Shown here piece after piece: positions 50,901-59,900 of a DNA stretch of 64,000 nt. The position numbers and the translations under genes were made by a program. Within the stretch, counting starts at the first letter, position 1, and every line of letters starts with the position of its first letter. The stretch covers positions 32,857,108 to 32,921,107 of the forward strand of contig OY754467.1 in NCBI GenBank assembly GCA_963575645.1. Direction: 5' to 3'. Origin of the DNA: Xanthostigma xanthostigma (taxonomy: Eukaryota; Arthropoda; Insecta; Raphidioptera; Raphidiidae). The notes under the pieces were generated by a model. It saw only the letters and a program-made list of their open reading frames with translations. It was not told where the DNA came from and made no database searches.

Positions 50901-53900
50901 CTATTTGACATAAAAATTTTTATTTGCATAGAATTAGAGTGCGGTGGCCTAAATACAGATTTAAAGTATAAACGATTGGATTTTTATTATGACAATTAAT
51001 TTCATGGGATGAATTAAGAAATGAAAAAGAAAAAACAATTTCAAGTGTATCGTGTAAGGTGTCAAATAAAAGCTTATAGAAGCACGAAATAAACAATATA
51101 TATTATTTAGATGAGTTTAGTTACAGTTAGTAATTATTATAATATATTACAGAGTAGCTACTGTTTGCTACAATTGTTAAGAAACAACCATTGTTATAAC
51201 GCTATCAACACAATGTCACCGTCGGGATACGAACTTTAACTAATATAATTGGCTCTCGCATGATGTGAAAAAATCAGTTATCAATGCTATAAATATTAGA
51301 ATGATAGTTTGATAGTTGTGTCACTGTGGTGTAATGTAACTCAGTCCGCCGCGAGAGTGGAAAGATTCGGGGTTCGTATCCCGACGGTGACATTGTTTGA
51401 AAAATAAACTAATTTTTCTATGTTGATAGCGTTGTAACAATGGGTGTTTCTTAACAATTGTAGCAAACAGTAGCTACTTATGTTTTTTAGTTTTTAAGCA
51501 TTATTACTATTATTCGTGAAAAAATTGCTATCACCATTATCACCAAAAAAATCGCTCAGAAAAACCGTGAATATTAAGAATCAGATGTAGATTGAACGAA
51601 AATTATCAGGATTGAAAAATTCTAGCGTGATCAATTTAATTTCATATTAATGAATCAACATCTAACTACTTAGTATATATAGTAATATCAAGCAATGCGA
51701 GGAAGCTAGGCTGTGTATTCGATCCCTGATTTTTAATAATTTATTTAGATCAAATCTATACTAATATATGAAGCTGAAGAGTTTGTTTGTTTGCTTGGTT
51801 GAACGCGCTAATCTCGGAAACTACTGGTTCGAATTGAAAAAAAATTTTTGTTGAATAGTCCGTTTATCGAGGAAGGCTATAGGCTATATGATATCAAGCT
51901 ACGACCAATAGGAGCGGAGCATCAATGAAAAATGTTGCACAATATAACTCAAAATTTGTCCGTCCGACAAAAACGTTTGAACGGTGACTCCGATCATCAT
52001 GAAATTTGGACACAACATTCATCTCGGTAAACTAAGATGAACTTGCGTATTCATGTCCCTCTCCCTCATTCGTTCTTTAGCACCCGGGTGAAACCGGGCG
52101 GGACCGCTAGTAATACATAAAAATGTACCTCAAAGTTATATTATATGAGTGAATGATACATAGGTATTTATAGTTTATTTTGAAAAGTTTTTCAAAGAAT
52201 TTAGAGATTACCGGAACTGTATATCAAGCATTTTGTATGCATACGCGCATTCAGATGCTCGGACTATAAAACTATGCTGGTGTATAAGGGATTATATTTA
52301 ATAAGCTTGTGAACTGTCACCTTAAGGGTACCGAGACCTCACTGTTTTTTTTTTCACAGCTTAGAAACCACTGGTACATCGGTATTATGTAGGTTGCGGT
52401 AGTAATACTTTGTTTTTCAACTACAAGGAGACTCTTTAGTCCAGTGATTCTCAAAGTGTAGGCCAGAGCACACCGGTACGTCCTAGAAAATATCCGCGTG
52501 CGCCCTGTGGTATTCCAGATATAGAAATAAAATATAATTAGTAATTACTGTATTATACCATTTCATTATGGATAGCACATCATTATTATGTTATTTGAAC
52601 AACTCAGCAGAGATTAGTCAGTCCGGCGGTGTGGTCGCTCTTTACTGAATTTTCTATACCGGGTGTTTTTTTTTTTAAATTTTGAACGTTTCTTTATCAT
52701 AGATTTTTTTTATGTGAAAATGAACATCTTTTGTGTTCTTTTTTTTAATTTAGCTTATAGGTAGTTTGTTTTTTTTTTGCAAATGGCTAATAATGATTTT
52801 TGTAATGAGCGCTCTGGTAAAAAAAATACGAGTCGAATTGGAGAAAAATTCAGACAAAAAATGTTTTTTTCACAAAAAAACAATACCCAACTATAAAAAT
52901 GGGGGTTCCCATTTAAAAAACAAAGTTCACCCCCTCCTCCTGCTATGGAGTGAAGAGGTGGTGGTGGCCGGTGGGTATTGTCTTCAAACGATTTCCTCCT
53001 CGAAACCCAACAACTTTCGTTCAAACTTTTTAGTGTATTTGCCATAAGGCACTTACACTATTGGCGTTGGTCGGATAGCCGAACCTAGGGGTCGGATCAA
53101 AATTTCTCGACGTTTCATAGCCTCCTAAGAAATTTGCCATCATTTTTGAAAATCTTCAGTTAAAGTAGTGTTGATCCAATAGAATATTAAGATGAAGGAA
53201 GGTTTTGGTTGAGGATCATAAAATAAGCTTTACCAGTGTTTCGCTAGTGGCCAAATGAAAATAAAATTTTCGAAACGTTGGCCACTAGCGAAACACTGGT
53301 AAAGCTTATTTTATGATCCTCAACCAAAACCTTCCTTCATCTTAATTTTTGAAAATGTTTATATTAGCACGATAATTCTCGAGAGACTTAATTGTTTTAA
53401 ACGAAATTTGGTCCACATGTTGGAATCCATGACCGCATGAAGCTTATTTAAAATAGGCCCAATCGGGCCATTTTAAGGGTGGTATTTAGGGGTTGAAAAA
53501 GTTTTTGAGCCCAAAAATCCCAAAAAAATCTCAGAATCGTTTTTGAAATTTAATTCTTCAGTAAAGATTAAAATGTGCTGCCAAAATTTAAATAACATCG
53601 GTCCGACAGGAGCGGACTTACAAATTTTAAGAAAACAGTAGTTTGTGGATTTGTTAATTTACTTACTAAAGGGTGTATTTAATTTGGTGCAGATGTTCAT
53701 TGATATTAGTAAATTAAATAAAAAAAAAACCGTTGTGTGGTTTTAAGAAACTACGACGCAAGTGAAACTTTTATTGGATTGTAGGCGTTGGATTGTAGAC
53801 ACTTATTCATCACGATTAATTATAAACAACAATATTCACATGAATACACGAATAAAAACATGTAAACACTGTACAGCACTTGCCCGCATGACAGACTGAC

Positions 53901-56900
53901 TATGTGTTATACATACTACACGGTCAGCTGATGCTAACCATGGGCGCCGCCATATTGGCCTTGGCTTTACCCCTACTCCGCGGCCGCCTGTAATGCGACA
54001 TGCAACAGACGGCCAGAAAAATTCGGGGCGATAGAATAAAAGTTTCACTTTAATATTATTTTAATGGGTGTATTAAGGTGTTAAATTTTGTCCAAAAACA
54101 AAAAAGTTAAGTTCACATAATAAAGCCACACTACCTGTATTAGCAAATACACTATATTGTCGACAGAGTTTGGCATTGCGACCCGAGTTTGTTTATACAA
54201 CCAGTTATTTAAAAAAAAAAGTTAAAAAAAGACACTCTATATAGTGCTCCCACAATTATTTGTAGGATTTCACAAAGCTTTGGGACCGCTGCATTCGACT
54301 GTGCCTTATAGTTGCATAACGCGCCGGTACGCCGTTGATAGCGGCGTCGCGGCATGCCGGCAGTGCACGCCGCTCTGATTGGTCAGTAGACTCAAGGCGC
54401 GCGAACGCACGTAATCACAAGTTTTGCCGTACTATAATTTAGTTCGTAACGCGCTGTCGACACGTGGCCTCCCGCATACCAAAGTTGCGCAAGTTCGATA
54501 ATGACTTTTTCGTAAAAATGTTTTTAATTAAAAATATTTCTCAACAACTCAATAATTCGCTAAAGTTCAGAAAGTAATCAGGTTTTTGATTTCTAATCTA
54601 TATAGTAAATACGGGCAAGAAAAAAAATGTGGTATCGATTTGAGTGTGTTAATTCGTACACATTGTGATACATCGTTCTCTTCGTTTTAATGAAGGAAAT
54701 TGCACAATATATGTTTCACCACGATGTGTACGAATAAACACAGATAAAATCCATATCTTAACAAAAGATCCTCAATAACGTTCAAAATTAAATATTTAAT
54801 AAATTATGGTCGAATTTCGACCACTGAACGACTACTAGTGTTAATAATTCTTGAAAAATTATGTATTTTTTCTTATATTCAAAAATAAATAGGACACTAA
54901 TTTTACTAAAACAAATTTAGTTTAGAGAAAATGTTAGACTTTATTTAATTTGAACACGCGCTACATTTTTAGAGCTTGTCATAAAGAAAACAAATGACTA
55001 TCACTATCGGTGTTCGAACCCCTATCATTCAGCTAATGTGATGTTATTAACTGGAGACACTTGTGTGCAACTGAAGAATTCAGGTTCGTGTCTTGACAAT
55101 GACTATTATTTTTTTCATTTAAAACAAGCTCAAAATATAATGGAAATAAGTCTAATGTTTGCTTATATTGCGTAACAAATAAAAATACATTTAATTAGGA
55201 AGTTTCCGCTTGACAAAAAAATAATGATGTCACATAATGATAATACATATCTTACAAAATGCTGAAAAAACTTAATAAGCACATTTTTTATATATTTAGT
55301 TTATAAAATAAAATGATAATTAAAACCAACAATAATTAATAGTGGTTTTAATAATCAGTTAAAGTGATGATTTGATGTGTTTTTCAAAATAAAATCTGTA
55401 TAAGACATTTATCCTACGGAATGTTCAGTAATGTAAAAGAATGCGTGGATAATCTAAAAACGAGTATTGTCGAGATGAAAAACGAGCTGTAAGTATGTCT
55501 AGTTCTTTTAGTCCCAACGTACACTAATATTATAAAGAGATAGTGCGAATTTTGTGAGTTTGTGTGAATGAGGAGGGTACTCATCCGATTTCAATTTTTT
55601 TTTTCATCAATATTTAGAATAGACCTTCAGGAAGGACATAGGCTAAATATTGTCACGTTAAAAAATAATCGCTTTTTACAACGTAAGTCGACTGAAAAAC
55701 GGCGGCAATCTATAAATTCGTGTGAAGCCGGACCGGACCACCAGTATAATAATATAAAGTAAGAAAATATATTTTCACCGATGTCGAGTTGAAGGCCGCG
55801 TACACTATACCAGCACGACTAGCACATCACAGACCAGTAAAGCTTATTTGTGAACCCATGTTATTTAACGGAGTATAGCTCACATTAGTGATTAGACCGA
55901 CATCAGCAACCAGCAACAACCGTCAGTCAGTCGTCTGCAATTTCCGTCTAGCCGTGCCGGACCGATCTAGTGTGCTAGCGATGTGTCGTTAAACAATATT
56001 TTGCCGTCTTTTAACCAGTGTTACCGATTTTTAATGAGCCAATTCCTTCCATGTTTCACCTAGGATTGATTTTACGATTTTTTCTCAAAAGTGTAACCGT
56101 TCTGAACACGTTTGAAAAATTTAAGCGAAATCAGTTTAGCTTTTCAAGTCATGGCAAAGACAGATAGATGACTAACAGAGCAAACTTTCTTTTTGAGACT
56201 CAGGGGACTTGAAAATGTGCAAACCCATTGCATAATTTAATTTTCCCCTGTAGAGTAGAAATTTGCCTCAAAAAATTATTAAAAAAATGTACCTATATTT
56301 TGATAAGAATAATTCTTATTAAAATATAGGTAGGTACATTTTCTTTTAAAATTACGATTGGTACAATTATTGTACCAATCGTAATTTTTTGAGTAGTTAG
56401 GTTAGTTAATTTTAAAGTATCTGTAATAAGCGAAAATTTTATAGCTATATAATTTTTAGTAAAAACAATTAAAAATGTTAAAAAAACTGTAATCGTTTGA
56501 AAAATTTGATTTGAACCGTGATCAAAACCAAACCAAATTTGATTGTTCATAAAATAATTTTCGTTGAGAAATATAGAGTGTTTACCTTTGAAATAATTAC
56601 TTTTACTGAACCTTTATTGAATTATTTGCTCAATCGACTAGAAATAACGTAATAATCCTTTCATAGTCTGATTTCACAGTTTCATAGGTTTGCTGCCCTT
56701 ATAATAGACAAATATCAAAGTTGGATTACGGAATAAAAATATATTCTATAAAAATCAAATTATTTTAAAATATTTTTTGAATATCCCTCTATAAAATAGC
56801 TGATTTTCGAGCCTGTATAAGGGTACTTAAAATTACTTATTTTGCAGTAGTGCCTAATCATCTATTGTATAAAATATACACGAGAAAACTTAATAAATTC

Positions 56901-59900
56901 GTTAGTTTTTTATTAGGTTTTCAATAAATTAAATTATCGACCAATTTTTCAGACAAATATATCAACAAAAAAATATAATTAATACATTAACGTTTCGATC
57001 CGGATTTGGATTTTCTTCAGAATTGATCTCAAAATAGAAAAAGTAATTAATATTTAGTTTCTATTTATTTTTAATGAAATTAGTGGAATATTTTTATTAG
57101 GTTTACCTGAGATTTACATCAGTATCGAGTATTGAATCATTACTAAAATAATTACACAGTAGCGTATCTCGTGAAAGTCAGAACAATACAGGTCGCAGAA
57201 ACAAATGAAGACTATTCATGACACGTGTTTGTTTATTCACTTGTTACAAAGTAGAACAACACGTTTATGTTTGACATAACCGGTGGCGCTTGTCTTTCGA
57301 GCGAAATATGTTTTATTTTTCTCTCATAAAAATGTAGAAGCCATTTAAAAGCACAAAGAAAAATGATCTAGTTTCTTTTTTGTATTAAAAATAGTGATGT
57401 TTTATATCCTTCCATTTTTAATACTGAAACTTTTAACAAAATGTGGTGGAAGTACGTGTTTTGGTGGTGGACTGACGGGTATCTATATTACTAAAAGTTT
57501 TTTTTTTTAAGTTACGTGGGTTCAAAGAAGGATTTGCTACGACTTTTTGTTGTTATAAATGCAAAACTGAATATTTGAAGGTCTAGTTTTTACTTAAAAA
57601 AACATATGTCACCACGCCGCTTTTTTAGTTCTCATTTTCCAATGGACGCTGCCCTAAAGTCAACATAGTTGTTTCTAAGATTTTTTTATTCTGATTTTAA
57701 ACATCGGTGCAAGCTATACATGAACTATTCGTGATTCTGCAGTTGTAAAGAAATAAACAATTAAATTTGTTTATTACAATTATTGATCGCGCTAGAATTT
57801 TTAAATTCTGATAACTTTTTTGTTCTCTTTAGGATTTAATTTTTTAAAAGAATATTTAATACAGTAACGAAATATTCATTCGATATTCAACTATTTTCTT
57901 TTCTGTTTTCACAATTGTAATCTAACCAAGAAAATACTACAAAAATACTTGTTTAAAGTAGTACTGTCGGTTAGAGAATTACTGTTCAGAATTAAATGAA
58001 ACTAGGCATATGGGTGCATTTTAATAAGATAATGAACCACCTAAAATTTCAAAAAGCTACAGAGAACCAAAAAAAGTAATTAATATTAAACGTTTTTTGC
58101 CTTTAACATTGAACCTTATGAGAAATCACAGATTTTATTAAATTTTACAAAAAGTACTGTTCAGATTTCAATGAATTTTATATCAACAATAAAAAAAAAT
58201 TTCATACAATTGAGGTTCGGAGCATGTGATAAGAGTAATAAACAAAAATGTATCTACTTTTTATTTCGTCATTTATTATATGTAGCAACTCTGACATTTT
58301 GAAAACACACGTATAAATTATAGCTTTATACGCAAATTCTAATATTTCGAGTGAAACACAGTTACTGTCAGTATACCTCTATCCAGAAGCGTAGCGTGCC
58401 TTGGCGGGGCCCCGTATAAAAATTTGTTTGGGGGCCCTTAGGAAGGGTAAAGATTTCTCACAAAAAAAAATGTTTGCATAAAATTAAAAGAAATATTTAT
58501 TCATTATAATTATCTATCTGTCACTTTTTCCAAAATTTTTACAAGCAATTCATCATCGTATCGTATGTACATCGATTATTGTGGGATTCCCCCGTTGAAG
58601 TAAATGACTTAAACGGGAAAATCCCGCAGCCCGCGATAACCGATGTAGGGTGTTGCCAACTTTTGAACGCACGCTTCACGCGGGAAAAAAAGAAATTGCT
58701 TTTTTTGACTTTTTTGAAATAAAAAAAAAATTGGGAAGTTTTTATTAATTTTTGCTTACGCTCGTTGGGGGCCCCCGTGGCCCGGGGGCCCCGTACAATT
58801 GATACGGCAGATACGGCGGTAGCTACGCCCCTGCCTCTATCTCTTACTTTTACGTGGCGTTGTCAAATCTAAAAACTAGGTTATGTCGAATGTGTCTACT
58901 CCTGAGCACACATTACTTATGGTATCGACAATACTACCTTAATCCAAGTCGTAGCTCAAATAACAACCAAATAAAAATTACTAAATTATACTCTATATTT
59001 AAACGTATTGCGTTTATTTATCAAACAAGTCATTTTATATCGGAGCAAAGAAGAAAATGGTGCAATTACATATTGAGTCGTTATACTTGGAACAAAATCA
59101 ACCTGACAAATGTTACATAAAAATCGGTCTGAAATCGTTTCTTTTTTTCGTAAGTGACGGTTATATCGGCTGTATTAGTCTTGACATACATTAAAGATTA
59201 TACGAGCACATAAACGTTCGGTTTTATTCCACATCTGTATTTTACACGAGCGCTAAGTAATTGATAAGCAGAGACCGTCCGCCCTGTCCATAAACTGTTT
59301 TACGCACCTTCGAATACGGGCCGAGTTTAATATGTAGTAAAGTCAGAGCTGAGGAATATCTTGTATCTAAAGGCCGCTGCACACGATGCTGATTTTGCCA
59401 CCAGATACCTTGCTAAAGGCTGCTAGGCTTCAAGCGTGCTGTGGCGCTAGGTTTCGCGATGGCTTTTATGTGTTCGCTTCACACGATGCGTGTATTGAAC
59501 TTAATCAGCGTTATTTATTTACTTTTGCGGTTTGTACATCAATACTGTTTTGCAACTAAGAGACTTTTGTATCATAGTCCATAGATACTTCCAAAAACGA
59601 AGTTACTGCTGAAAAGTATCTGGTACCTAAACGCCGCTGCACACGAGGCAAGCTTTACTGCTAGAAACGTGCGGGCTTCGAAGATGGCAATGACGTCACT
59701 GCGGACTCCCCTGCGAGGTGACAAGATGGATTTAAAAATTAGAACCGAGCCTATGTTTCTTGATTGTTTTAAGCACGAACCAATCAGCAGTATGTTGTCA
59801 CGTGGGCAACATGGACAAATGCCCACAAACAAACACTGCACCATAGCGTGTGTTCTGTTCAGAGACAATAAACGTCCACTTTTGTTAACATTCTATCACT

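Noticed and set aside
52755-53047. Two overlapping open frames on opposite strands
   Set aside because: They mirror each other across the same bases, are rich in Phe/Lys from T/A runs, and lack any domain.
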